The notes under the pieces are model-generated. The model saw nothing but the letters and a program-made list of their open reading frames with translations. It was not told the DNA's origin and made no database searches. Below, in pieces: positions 35,179-42,342 of a stretch of 45,563 bases of DNA. The stretch is taken from positions 1-45,563 of IMG/VR virus record IMGVR_UViG_3300023223_000534. One strand, written 5' to 3'. The position numbers were made by a program, and so were the translations under genes. This stretch comes from a virus. Position 1 is the first letter of the stretch. Each line of letters opens with the position of its first letter.

Positions 35179-35186
35179 TATATTTG
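35179..35186 (+). promoter_or_regulatory. Promoter -7 box downstream of terL
   Basis: TATATTTG starts 1 base after the terL stop. The pseudoknot leader begins 6 bases later, so it is transcribed from this promoter. Confidence 0.6.
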
Positions 35187-35192
35187 TCTCAT

Positions 35193-35271
35193 GCTTGGAC
35201 GCAACTCACAAACGAAATTTAGATTACCATTAGGCTACGTCAAAGCGTCCAAGCTGTGTGGCCTTTTGGTA
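35193..35271 (+). promoter_or_regulatory. Pseudoknot leader of gene 35285
   Basis: Stem GCTTGGACGC (35193-35202) with GCGTCCAAGC (35245-35254), 10 perfect pairs. Within the loop TACCA and AGGC (35225-35235) pair with GCCT and TGGTA (35261-35271) downstream of the stem, forming an H-type pseudoknot. Same topology as at 39588 and 40775 but unrelated sequence. Confidence 0.6.
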
Positions 35272-35284
35272 GTCGCTTGAAATT

Positions 35285-35800
35285 ATGGAAAAATTAGAAC
35301 TAAAACACCTTGTACCTTATTTGTTGTATGAATTGAAGGCAGTGAGCGAGAGGTCTAAATATTTACTAAGTCATTCCAATTTGGACGAAAATGGAGTTGT
35401 TACAATTGATTCTATAATGGCAACAAAAAGCGGATATAAGAGTATTGGTTATTCTTGGGAGAATGCACACGAATCCAATGACGGTGCCTCAAACTCCCAA
35501 ACATGGAATGCACACGATCTTAAACCAATCCTCAGACCTATGTCAGACCTTACTAAAGAAATTGAGTTTGATAATGCGAGTGGCAAAATTACAATGCTCG
35601 AAGAATTTCAGAAGCATGAAGATGTTTATTTAGATGAAGAAAACAACTTATGCCGAAAACCTGATGGATCTCAAAAGGTGTGGTGTATCGATCATTTGCC
35701 CTATTCATCAATTCAAAAACTATTCGAATGGCACTTCGACGTATTCGGCTTAATTGACAAAGGGTTGGCAAGCGATATTAATACTCTGAATAGTGACTGA
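35285..35800 (+). CDS. Hypothetical protein, paralogue of the gene at 17495
   Basis: 171 residues with the start pattern EKLELKHLVPY, LKPILRPMSDLTKEIEF near residue 80 and the C-terminal HFDVFGLIDKGLASDINTL motif shared with 17495. It has an extra insertion (about 100-140). Preceded by a pseudoknot leader. The function of this phage family is unknown to me. Confidence 0.6.
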   Translation: MEKLELKHLVPYLLYELKAVSERSKYLLSHSNLDENGVVTIDSIMATKSGYKSIGYSWENAHESNDGASNSQTWNAHDLKPILRPMSDLTKEIEFDNASGKITMLEEFQKHEDVYLDEENNLCRKPDGSQKVWCIDHLPYSSIQKLFEWHFDVFGLIDKGLASDINTLNSD

Positions 35801-36269
35801 GATTTGGCGAGACATTATCAGATACGAAGGCCACTATCGAGTATCCAATCTTGGTGGTATTCTCAGCTTGAAAAAGGAGCCCAGATTATTAAAGCCGGTT
35901 AAAAATAGTAGGGGATATTATATCGTCACCCTACATCTAAACGGCAATCAAATATCAATGAGGATTCATAAACTGGTCGCACAATCCTTTCTAAATCATA
36001 CACCATGCGGTCATAAAATAATTGTTGATCACATTGATAATGATACATCTAATAATCGATTGGATAATTTGCAATTAATATCTGTTAGGGAAAACAATTC
36101 TAAAGATCAAAAAAATAGAACCAGCAAATATGTTGGGGTTACATGGCATAAACTATGTAAAAAATGGGCTTCTCAAATTAAAATCAACTACAGAAACCAT
36201 CACCTTGGATTGTTTGATTGTGAACTAGAGGCGGCAAAAGCATATCAAGATAAATTGGCAGAATTATAG
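35793..36269 (+). CDS. HNH homing endonuclease (NUMOD4-HNH-AP2)
   Basis: 158 residues from a GTG (35793). NUMOD4-type start (IWRDIIRYEGHYRVSNLG), HNH core KIIVDHIDNDTSNNRLDNLQLIS near 85-108, and an AP2-like C-terminus (YVGVTWHKLCKKWASQIKIN...AAKAYQDKL). This is the standard layout of phage homing endonucleases. It sits between gene 35285 and the portal. Confidence 0.8.
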   Translation: MTEIWRDIIRYEGHYRVSNLGGILSLKKEPRLLKPVKNSRGYYIVTLHLNGNQISMRIHKLVAQSFLNHTPCGHKIIVDHIDNDTSNNRLDNLQLISVRENNSKDQKNRTSKYVGVTWHKLCKKWASQIKINYRNHHLGLFDCELEAAKAYQDKLAEL

Positions 36270-36286
36270 GTATTAAATTTTTTACC

Positions 36287-36294
36287 TAATTTTG
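36287..36294 (+). promoter_or_regulatory. Promoter -7 box of the portal gene
   Basis: TAATTTTG matches TAnnTTTG, 7 bases before the ATG at 36302. No good -33 TTG at the ideal spacing. Confidence 0.5.
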
Positions 36295-36301
36295 GCAGTA
36301 T

Positions 36302-37972
36302 ATGCCACACATCCACAATCTCCCATTTAAAGATGAGAAGGAAGTAATCCAGTTCATCAGGGACAATATGACCGTTAAGCCGTGGCTGGTACAAGCAAGA
36401 AAGGACAGCAAACTCCTTAGAGCTCTTGTATTAGGGGAGGATTTCAAAAATGTACTTATTAAGAAAATTGAGCAACTGGAAAGCCAACCCAGATCAATTG
36501 CCCGTAAGCGTTACTCAAAGGATATAAGGGACATGTTTGAGCGTGTTATGCAACCACGTGATAACATATTCAGTGCATCGGGAGGATCCGTACATATTAA
36601 GGTTGATAGCACCAAGCAGAAGGAGAGGTTTATTGAAACTCTAGCCAAGTTTAAGGGGCAAAAAGGCATCAAAAAGTACTTGGCGGACAACTATTTCGAA
36701 ATGGTTGACACCGATCCCAACGGGCTTATATTCCTTGAATACATTGATGATCAGAAGATTTTCCCTACTTACAAATCCATACACGATATACGGTACTATG
36801 TGTCAGATGGCCAACTGCTAAAAGTGCTCTTATTTGAGCCTAAAAATGTTACTATGCAGGGCAATGCCACGACATTTAAGCGTTGGCGAGTGGTAGACCA
36901 GGAGAAGGATTGGTCAATATTACAAAGCGGGGATACGTTTAGGTTGGAAGAGGAAAGAACATTTGAGCACCCATTTGGTGAAATACCAGGCGTGATCCTA
37001 AGCGACCGAACCAAAACAGGTAGCGAATTAAGATATTCGCCGCTATTCTCGATAACACCTCTATCTGAGGATTATGCACGGGATAAGTCGATTAAAACCA
37101 TATACAAATTTCAACACGGTTTCCCGCTACATTGGAGGTACTCACAACCTTGTAGACATTGTCATGGATCGGGTAAAACAGGTGAGGATACGTGTGAGGT
37201 ATGTGATGGAAAGGGGCGAATATTGCGCAAAGATGTCACCGATATTATTGAGGTTGACTTACCAGAGGATAAGGAGGATGCAATTGTAGCGCCTAACCTG
37301 GGCGGGTTTATACAGCCTGATTTGGAAACATGGAGGCAATACAACACGGACATGGTTCAGGATGAGCAACGTATGGAGGATACCATGTGGGGTACTCACC
37401 GAGTTCGTGAGGGATCCGGAAGAGAAACGGCCACGGGGCGCTTTATCGATATACAGCCAGTTAAAAACAGGCTCGATAAAATGTCAGATACCGTGGAGTT
37501 AATCCACAATCAACTAGGAGATTGGGTTATTAATTGGTTATTTGGAGCCCCACAAGAGGAGGACATGTATCATTTTGCCTACGGACGCCGGTTCATTATT
37601 GAATCAGCCGACACAGCAATGGAGCGATACATTGAGGCCATGAAAGATGGGGCAAATAATACCGTATTGGATAAGTTACTGGATGAATACTTGGAGACTA
37701 ATTTCCAAAATGATCCTATTATGTTGGCCAAGGTTACGAAAAAACGTAACGTTGAGCCATATTTACACCAAACTATTGATCAAGTAAACATCATTTTTGG
37801 AGCCAAAGAGGCATCTAAAAAGGTGTTATTTGAAAAGTTTTGGGAACGGGCAGACAAATCTAAATCACTCGAAGAACTTGAGACCGACTGGGAGAAATTC
37901 CTTGAGGATAATATGCCTGAAATCCCAGAGCCAGAACCATCACCAGGCGGATCAGGACACTTAGACGAGTAA
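36302..37972 (+). CDS. Portal protein with DnaJ-type zinc motif
   Basis: 556 residues, a plausible portal length. Contains a motif of the form CxxCxGxG (N5-6) CxxCxGxG near residues 284-308 (CRHCHGSG, CEVCDGKG), as in the DnaJ zinc-binding domain, unusual in portals. Charged helical regions follow, and it ends in an acidic Pro-rich tail (EIPEPEPSPGG). Position after TerL and before the scaffold-like gene makes portal the natural call. Zinc motif role unknown. Confidence 0.7.
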   Translation: MPHIHNLPFKDEKEVIQFIRDNMTVKPWLVQARKDSKLLRALVLGEDFKNVLIKKIEQLESQPRSIARKRYSKDIRDMFERVMQPRDNIFSASGGSVHIKVDSTKQKERFIETLAKFKGQKGIKKYLADNYFEMVDTDPNGLIFLEYIDDQKIFPTYKSIHDIRYYVSDGQLLKVLLFEPKNVTMQGNATTFKRWRVVDQEKDWSILQSGDTFRLEEERTFEHPFGEIPGVILSDRTKTGSELRYSPLFSITPLSEDYARDKSIKTIYKFQHGFPLHWRYSQPCRHCHGSGKTGEDTCEVCDGKGRILRKDVTDIIEVDLPEDKEDAIVAPNLGGFIQPDLETWRQYNTDMVQDEQRMEDTMWGTHRVREGSGRETATGRFIDIQPVKNRLDKMSDTVELIHNQLGDWVINWLFGAPQEEDMYHFAYGRRFIIESADTAMERYIEAMKDGANNTVLDKLLDEYLETNFQNDPIMLAKVTKKRNVEPYLHQTIDQVNIIFGAKEASKKVLFEKFWERADKSKSLEELETDWEKFLEDNMPEIPEPEPSPGGSGHLDE

Positions 37973-37991
37973 TCAATCAACAAATCAATAT

Positions 37992-38675
37992 ATGGAAACT
38001 GAATCACTAATGGTGATTGCCAGTAAGTACCGTCTTGAGGTACCCTTACCTGGCAAGAACGGAGCTTTTGACACCAATGGTCAAAAAGTACTCCTATTGG
38101 AAGACAAGGTTGTCAGTAGGGTTTATGTTGAGGCGCGTAATGAGCACCCCAACAATGAACACTGGATAATCAACGAAGCAGAAACGGCCCTATTGCCGGA
38201 AAAATCTAAAGCCAAGCGTAAGCTGTTAGCCGATAAAAAGCGCATTGCCAACATGGATGCTGGTAAGGTGGTCGGTGCTTTAGTACAACAACTATCTGGA
38301 GGTGCTGTAAAGGCTGAGGATGTGGATGCCCCGGCTGTTAAGGCTAAGAAAACAACAAAGAAGGCTGAAAAATTACCTCCTGCTGATGATACGAAAAAGG
38401 AAGCGGGCGGTACGGAGGATGAGGTGGTCAAGGAACCAGGCAATGAAGTAAAAGCCGATACAGGCGGTACCGGATCCGAAGAGGCCGATCCACCGGTAGA
38501 TGAAAAAACAGACGGCCAAGCCACGGAAGAATCCCCAAAGGAAAAGCCGATAAAACGGATGAATCTAACCGAGCTAAGAGCTAAATGCGAGGATAATGGA
38601 TACCCGTATGACTCCGAGGCAACCAAGGCTAAGCTAATCGAAATAATCACCGAAAAAGAGGAGGATAAATCATGA
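37992..38675 (+). CDS. Acidic head-region protein with C-terminal HeH/LEM-like module
   Basis: 227 residues. Structured N-terminus (about 1-85), then a low-complexity linker rich in Lys, Glu, Asp, Gly and Pro, and a final MNLTELRAKCEDNGYPYDSE...LIEIITEKE segment matching the HeH/LEM-like two-helix fold. The gene at 1338 ends in a similar module. Stop overlaps the next gene start (ATGA). Confidence 0.5.
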   Translation: METESLMVIASKYRLEVPLPGKNGAFDTNGQKVLLLEDKVVSRVYVEARNEHPNNEHWIINEAETALLPEKSKAKRKLLADKKRIANMDAGKVVGALVQQLSGGAVKAEDVDAPAVKAKKTTKKAEKLPPADDTKKEAGGTEDEVVKEPGNEVKADTGGTGSEEADPPVDEKTDGQATEESPKEKPIKRMNLTELRAKCEDNGYPYDSEATKAKLIEIITEKEEDKS

Positions 38676-39520
38676 AAATCAAAGTAGGTACACAAGAATT
38701 TGATATCGACGACGACAAAGTTCTCGTTGATGGTAAGGTGAGTGAATCAGTTGAAATTGAGTCTGATCTTGTTATGCGCACACCTGACGAGGATACTACA
38801 TTTAAGAAAAATGCCGCCGATGAGGGATTTAAGGATGGCGCTGAAATAGGCCGTAAAAACCTTCTAAAAGGCATACTTGGTGAGGACGATGTTAATGGCC
38901 AACACAAAAATGATGAGACTGCCATCAAGGCAATCAACACATTTAAGGATGGGGCTGTTACTAAAGCCCTGGAGGACGCTAAGGTTGCACCAGATGAGCA
39001 AATAACAGCTTTAAAACTGGAGCATGGTAAGGATATCGAAACGCTTAAAACATCCCTAGCAACCGAAACAAAGGCCAAAGAGGATGCTTTGGGTGGGCTT
39101 ACATCGTTTAAGCAAACCAACGCTAAGACTACTGAGCTACGTAAACACCTCCCAGAGGGGTTAATTATCAGCCAGGATCAAGCCATTAAGCTAATGTCAA
39201 GCGATATCAACCTTGACTTTACCGAGGAGGGCAGCATGGTATTAAAAGATGCCCAAGGCAATGTGCGTAAAGACACCAAAACCCTTGAACCAATACCTAT
39301 AAAAACCGGCGTTGAGGAATGGTTTGCTGACAACAACGATCTCGTTAAGGGATCCACTGGAGGTGGCGGTGGTGATGGTGGTGACTCTGGTGGCGATGGC
39401 AAAGAGACCATGAAAGCGTTTACAGAGGAGATGATAACGGCTGGCCATAGGCCAAACGACCCTAAGTTTGTAGCCGAGATGAATGAACGGATTAAAAATG
39501 GTACATTGACGGTAGATTAA
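38672..39520 (+). CDS. Scaffold-like capsid assembly protein
   Basis: 282 residues: acidic N-terminus, long alpha-helical, coiled-coil centre (about 90-170, rich in Ala, Lys, Glu), and a Gly-rich linker near 230 with a charged C-terminus. Such low-complexity helical proteins after the portal usually serve as capsid scaffold. The capsid gene itself is on the far side of the tRNA array. No protease gene is evident. Confidence 0.6.
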   Translation: MKIKVGTQEFDIDDDKVLVDGKVSESVEIESDLVMRTPDEDTTFKKNAADEGFKDGAEIGRKNLLKGILGEDDVNGQHKNDETAIKAINTFKDGAVTKALEDAKVAPDEQITALKLEHGKDIETLKTSLATETKAKEDALGGLTSFKQTNAKTTELRKHLPEGLIISQDQAIKLMSSDINLDFTEEGSMVLKDAQGNVRKDTKTLEPIPIKTGVEEWFADNNDLVKGSTGGGGGDGGDSGGDGKETMKAFTEEMITAGHRPNDPKFVAEMNERIKNGTLTVD

Positions 39521-39546
39521 TTCAAATTTTAGTTCATAGATTGGAT

Positions 39547-39576
39547 GACCGCATCAGAAATGGTGCGGTTTTTTTG
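39547..39576 (+). terminator. Terminator after the head-assembly operon
   Basis: ACCGCA pairs with TGCGGT, followed by TTTTTTTG. It ends 1-2 bases before the next promoter box (39578), a terminator-promoter tandem that recurs in this genome. Confidence 0.8.
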
Positions 39577-39577
39577 T

Positions 39578-39585
39578 TATATTTG
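39578..39585 (+). promoter_or_regulatory. Promoter -7 box upstream of pseudoknot leader
   Basis: TATATTTG, directly after the terminator; the structured leader begins 3 bases downstream, near the predicted start point. Confidence 0.65.
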
Positions 39586-39587
39586 CA

Positions 39588-39670
39588 CCGACGATTAGCA
39601 AAAAGTCAAAGATTTTTATTAATGGAGTTTAAAGGTGGCCTGTCAACGCTAATCGTCGGGCTACCCTCCA
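39588..39670 (+). promoter_or_regulatory. Pseudoknot leader of gene 39684
   Basis: Stem CCGACGATTAGC (39588-39599) with GCTAATCGTCGG (39648-39659). Loop segments TGGAG (39623-39627) and GGTGGC (39634-39639) pair with downstream CTCCA (39666-39670) and GCTACC (39660-39665). Same topology as at 35193 and 40775, different sequence: compensatory support for a structure. Confidence 0.6.
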
Positions 39671-39683
39671 CCAACATATTATT

Positions 39684-40301
39684 ATGGACAAAATGACAAT
39701 TCATAGGGGATTATCTGAACTTAAGATTATTGATTCTAGGATCGAAAGGGCAATTTCAGAAATAGAACCTGTTGGACTTCAACAAAAGGACAAACTTGTA
39801 AACGGTAGGTTTGAGAAAAATGAGTTTGAAGAATCCGCGAAATCAAAATACCAATCAATTATAGACCTTATAGGCCGAAAAAATAAAATAAAATCAGCCA
39901 TAGTTAAGGTGAATGGCGAAACAATGGTTGAAATTAATGAGCAGGAAATGAGTATTGCAGATGCAATTACCTTTCGCTCTATTATTGAAATGAAAAAATC
40001 TTTGATTAGCCATTTAAAATCAAGCAATACTCAGAATATTGGCCAAATGAACAAGGGCAACGAGGAGGTTAGACAAAATGCAGATAGGCTTGCAGAGGCG
40101 GCCTTAGGAAAAGATGGGTCTAAAACAGAAGACGCCACCACAATTACGGAGCCTTATATTGAAAAAAACGAACTTAAATTGGTTGATCCTTTAGGTGTTG
40201 ATAAATTGGTTGAAAAACTACAAGATGAAGTTGATAGTTTCGAATCAGAAATAGATGCTACTTTATCCGAAATCAATGCAACAACATTTATAGAGGTTTA
40301 A
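39684..40301 (+). CDS. Coiled-coil hypothetical protein
   Basis: 205 residues, largely helical with heptad-like repeats and charged residues; a short basic segment near residue 65 (GRKNKIKSAIVKV) and an acidic C-terminus (EVDSFESEIDATL). No motif recognised. Driven by its own promoter and pseudoknot leader, so probably regulated apart from the head genes. Confidence 0.5.
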   Translation: MDKMTIHRGLSELKIIDSRIERAISEIEPVGLQQKDKLVNGRFEKNEFEESAKSKYQSIIDLIGRKNKIKSAIVKVNGETMVEINEQEMSIADAITFRSIIEMKKSLISHLKSSNTQNIGQMNKGNEEVRQNADRLAEAALGKDGSKTEDATTITEPYIEKNELKLVDPLGVDKLVEKLQDEVDSFESEIDATLSEINATTFIEV

Positions 40302-40344
40302 AGGAAAGGGAAGCTATACGAAAAACACAGATTTTTGCCCCCTC

Positions 40345-40414
40345 GCTTTAGGTGATAAGCAATACGATGCTAACGTATAAACAACAGGTGCGGGTTCGAT
40401 TCCCGTCACGCTCG
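40345..40414 (+). tRNA. tRNA-like fragment A, Ser(GCU)-like, acceptor 5' strand not matching
   Basis: D stem GCTT/AAGC (40345-40348/40357-40360), anticodon stem ATACG/CGTAT (40362-40366/40374-40378) with loop ATGCTAA (anticodon GCT), and T arm GCGGG-TTCGATT-CCCGT followed by CACGCTC G. The variable loop is short for Ser. The bases before 40345 do not pair with CACGCTC, so it is degenerate or part of a rearranged tRNA. Confidence 0.4.
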
Positions 40415-40420
40415 ACATTA

Positions 40421-40462
40421 GGACGTGTAGTTCAATGGCAGAACAGTAGCTTGAGGAGCTAT
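40421..40462 (+). tRNA. tRNA-like fragment B, 5' half with anticodon GAG (Leu)
   Basis: Acceptor 5' strand GGACGTG, D stem GTTC/GAAC, anticodon stem GTAGC/GCTAT with loop TTGAGGA (anticodon GAG, Leu CUC/CUU). No matching 3' half downstream. Fragment A, 6 bases upstream, ends in CACGCTC, which pairs with GGACGTG at 6 of 7 positions (one G-U). The order 3' half then 5' half would be a permuted tRNA. Confidence 0.35.
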
Positions 40463-40668
40463 GATGGATTTATCGGCCATACCGATAGAACCGGAAAGTT
40501 CAAGGCTTAAAGTTAAAAGAGGAAATGTCAAGATTTAAAGTTCTTAACGGTCAATGATTAAACAACAACGATCAAAGTTCTTTCAAATCCGACCTAAAAG
40601 TTTTAAGGTATTGGGCAATTGACCGGAATGTTTTGTAGTCGGCTGTATAGTTCTCCCTATTTTTTTAA

Positions 40669-40676
40669 TATATTTG
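40669..40676 (+). promoter_or_regulatory. Promoter -7 box of a small RNA
   Basis: TATATTTG; the short transcript from here ends at the terminator at 40738-40760 without a gene. Confidence 0.5.
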
Positions 40677-40682
40677 GTATAA

Positions 40683-40760
40683 CGTTAAATAATTGATTCG
40701 CTTAGGCGAATGGTTTTTAATAGTTTTGGTTAGAAAGCCCGGTCATGTACCGGGTTTTTT
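40683..40760 (+). ncRNA. Candidate small RNA with two hairpins
   Basis: Between the promoter at 40669 and a terminator. First hairpin TTCGC-TTAG-GCGAA (about 40697-40710), then the terminator hairpin. About 80 bases, no ORF. Independent promoter and terminator argue for a real small RNA rather than spacer. Confidence 0.5.
40738..40760 (+). terminator. Terminator of the small RNA
   Basis: CCCGG (40738-40742) pairs with CCGGG (40750-40754) across TCATGTA, then six Ts. Immediately followed by the next promoter-like box (40762). Confidence 0.8.
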
Positions 40761-40761
40761 A

Positions 40762-40769
40762 TATCTTAG
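40762..40769 (+). promoter_or_regulatory. Weak promoter box upstream of pseudoknot leader
   Basis: TATCTTAG, one mismatch to TAnnTTTG, in the same position relative to the structured leader as at 39578 and 35179. Confidence 0.4.
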
Positions 40770-40774
40770 CGCCT

Positions 40775-40854
40775 GACGATTGCATTTACAAAAACTTATA
40801 TGAGTACCAGCCGGCCACATCCAGGCAATCGTCGCCGTGGTCGGTTGTGTACTC
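40775..40854 (+). promoter_or_regulatory. Pseudoknot leader of gene 40870
   Basis: Stem GACGATTGC (40775-40783) with GCAATCGTC (40825-40833). In the loop, GAGTAC (40802-40807) and CCGGCCAC (40811-40818) pair with downstream GTACTC (40849-40854) and GTGGTCGG (40837-40844), 13 Watson-Crick pairs plus one G-U. The longest pseudoknot helix of the set. Confidence 0.65.
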
Positions 40855-40869
40855 GCCAAAACTGTTATT

Positions 40870-41079
40870 ATGGAATTAACACTTAATTTGACGCTTGTCA
40901 TGCCCAAACACCCCAATTTTTTAAGAATTAAACAAACAACAGGAGGTGATGTCGATGGCGTTGTTGTTGATATAGGGGCTCTTGACGACGATGTTTATAC
41001 ACAATTCGAGCATCAATACATAGAGTCAATGAGACAACACTGGCTTAAAAGGAAAAAATCAATTGACGGAAAACCGTGA
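40870..41079 (+). CDS. Small hypothetical protein
   Basis: 69 residues from ATG 40870 after the pseudoknot leader; a longer frame from 40837 overlaps the leader and is unlikely. Beta-rich N-terminus (MELTLNLTLVMPKHPNFLRIKQ), acidic middle, basic C-terminus. GTGA overlap with the next gene. Confidence 0.5.
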   Translation: MELTLNLTLVMPKHPNFLRIKQTTGGDVDGVVVDIGALDDDVYTQFEHQYIESMRQHWLKRKKSIDGKP

Positions 41080-41252
41080 AAATCACGATACCAGAACAAC
41101 CGGAATGGTCAAAGAAAATAGTTGAGCAGAGGATGAATCTGTTCTTCCAAACACGCAACATTGAGCGCTTGGAGGGGCTTATGTGCTATGCGTTTGACCG
41201 ACATTTCAACATTAAGCTGGACTTATCAACAATGCAAATCAGGATCCTATGA
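41076..41252 (+). CDS. 58-residue hypothetical protein (GTG start)
   Basis: Starts on GTGA overlap and ends on ATGA overlap (41249), so tightly coupled. Helical (EWSKKIVEQRMNLFFQTRNIERL). Too short for common callers. Confidence 0.5.
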   Translation: MKITIPEQPEWSKKIVEQRMNLFFQTRNIERLEGLMCYAFDRHFNIKLDLSTMQIRIL

Positions 41253-41470
41253 AAAATCAACCTTCAAGAAGCGATTTACTAAGAGCAGTAAAAATAATCA
41301 ACCAGTGGCATGACATAACCGACCCTGATCCTGACCCAGAAATATTCAAAATTTATTACGAAAAATCACCCGAAATGAAAACGATTCGGGCAGTATTAGG
41401 CCCGTATGACGAAATGAAAGATGAGGTTATTGAGGCAACATCGATTTCCGTTTCTAACAAAAACAAATGA
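41249..41470 (+). CDS. Small hypothetical protein
   Basis: 73 residues, Asp/Glu- and Lys-rich with an HDITDPDPDPEIF stretch. Coupled on both sides by ATGA overlaps. Unknown. Confidence 0.45.
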   Translation: MKNQPSRSDLLRAVKIINQWHDITDPDPDPEIFKIYYEKSPEMKTIRAVLGPYDEMKDEVIEATSISVSNKNK

Positions 41471-41715
41471 GGCAACCAAAGAAACGCACATCAACTAAGG
41501 GCGATCACATGACTAGCAAGTACAAGTACGTCATGTTCTACAATAAAGGAGCAAACTCCAACCGTAAAAAGCCCTGGAAAATGAACATCTTGTTCGGCAA
41601 ACTAAACGCCACAGCATCTTTTGCAACCGAAAGGGAGGCCGCATTGGCCGTGGATAAGAAACTGATTCAGATGGGTGAGGAGCCCGTCAATATACTAAAA
41701 CGAAAAACCGATTGA
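41467..41715 (+). CDS. AP2-like DNA-binding protein
   Basis: 82 residues. The segment YKYVMFYNKGAN...KPWKMNILFGKLNATASFATEREAALAVDKKLI follows the AP2/integrase-like pattern (strands, then an Ala-rich helix with A-x-D). Basic N-terminus. Related domains occur in homing endonucleases; no nuclease core here. Confidence 0.55.
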   Translation: MRQPKKRTSTKGDHMTSKYKYVMFYNKGANSNRKKPWKMNILFGKLNATASFATEREAALAVDKKLIQMGEEPVNILKRKTD

Positions 41716-41716
41716 T

Positions 41717-41929
41717 ATGAAAAAAATGGAATTAAAAAATGCTAGGTTCGGCCCTGAAGCTAAATCTTTAGTTGACCTATTGTTTGATAAGGGGCTTTTA
41801 CATCCTGATTTGTCAAGAGATGATATTAATGCAGTAGAGGAATTGGTAAGATTCAACATGGATTCTAAATTAGTTGGAGAATGGAACGCTTTACGTATCT
41901 CGGAAATTATTAAAAATAAAGCCGATTGA
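41717..41929 (+). CDS. Small hypothetical protein
   Basis: 70 residues, helical, with a DLLFDKGLLHPDLSRDDINAVEELVRF stretch. Starts just after the AP2-like gene. Unknown. Confidence 0.45.
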   Translation: MKKMELKNARFGPEAKSLVDLLFDKGLLHPDLSRDDINAVEELVRFNMDSKLVGEWNALRISEIIKNKAD

Positions 41930-41930
41930 C

Positions 41931-42152
41931 ATGCCAACGCCAAATGAAATAAAAAAGGATTTGTATAAACACAAACCTCATGCAAAATTATTGCGTATTG
42001 AGGGGGGTAAAATCCATTACAGTACAACATTATCAAAAGACCATCTTTGGGAAAGGATATATTTTGAAATACCGCTACCTGAAATAGGCGATACGTGTTT
42101 TGGGCGATTAATGGAGGCACAGCTATTAATCAGGTGGCTTAAACATGAATGA
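41931..42152 (+). CDS. Small hypothetical protein
   Basis: 73 residues from ATG 41931 (the longer frame from 41874 overlaps its neighbour by 56 bases and is unlikely). Strand-rich centre (GGKIHYSTTL), C-terminal helix. Its end overlaps the next tiny gene by 8 bases. Confidence 0.45.
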   Translation: MPTPNEIKKDLYKHKPHAKLLRIEGGKIHYSTTLSKDHLWERIYFEIPLPEIGDTCFGRLMEAQLLIRWLKHE

Positions 42153-42243
42153 AAACTGGCAAGAACGGATTATGTGTATTTGTCTTGGCGTGGCGATCGG
42201 GCTATTTTCCATATTAGTTTGGTTTTTTTCACTATATTTGTAA
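42145..42243 (+). CDS. 32-residue membrane peptide
   Basis: ATG at 42145 overlaps the previous stop region. Polar start (NENWQERI), then one hydrophobic segment (CICLGVAIGLFSILVWFFSLYL) to the stop. The next promoter box (42233-42240) is inside its last codons. Confidence 0.5.
   Translation: MNENWQERIMCICLGVAIGLFSILVWFFSLYL
42233..42240 (+). promoter_or_regulatory. Promoter -7 box of tRNA unit 1
   Basis: TATATTTG. The leader ORF begins at 42251, about 10 bases downstream; transcription should start at or just before it. Confidence 0.65.
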
Positions 42244-42250
42244 TATGACA

Positions 42251-42313
42251 ATGAGACTCTATAGTTTATGTTCCTCGCTGTGGTTTAGATACCACTGCCT
42301 GAGCTTTCTATAG
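42251..42313 (+). CDS. Leader peptide 1 (20 residues), tRNA-operon attenuator
   Basis: ORF of 20 codons plus TAG: MRLYSLCSSLWFRYHCLSFL (an ATG 2 codons upstream, at 42245, coincides with the start of transcription and is less likely). Apart from Met and one His, every residue (Leu, Ser, Tyr, Cys, Phe, Trp, Arg) is an amino acid whose tRNA is in the following unit (Phe, Tyr, Ser, Trp, Cys, Ser, Leu, Leu, Arg), and each of these appears. Codons are varied: CTC, TTA, CTG, CTG, CTA for Leu; AGT, TCC, TCG, AGC for Ser; both Tyr and both Cys codons. The codon end overlaps the antiterminator strand. Confidence 0.65.
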   Translation: MRLYSLCSSLWFRYHCLSFL

Positions 42314-42342
42314 ACTGATATTTTATTAGTTAAAGACTTTTG

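Larger units (their letters stand above)
40302..40668 (+). other. RNA-rich spacer with tRNA fragments, no gene
   Basis: No ORF supported. Contains two tRNA-like pieces (annotated separately), then an AT-rich tract of about 200 bases with short direct repeats of AAAGTT(C/T) type and no clear structure. Confidence 0.5.

Noticed and set aside
38123-38695. 190-residue minus-strand frame opposite the gene at 37992
   Set aside because: Mirror of a biased coding strand; low-complexity Ser/Ala/Val content.
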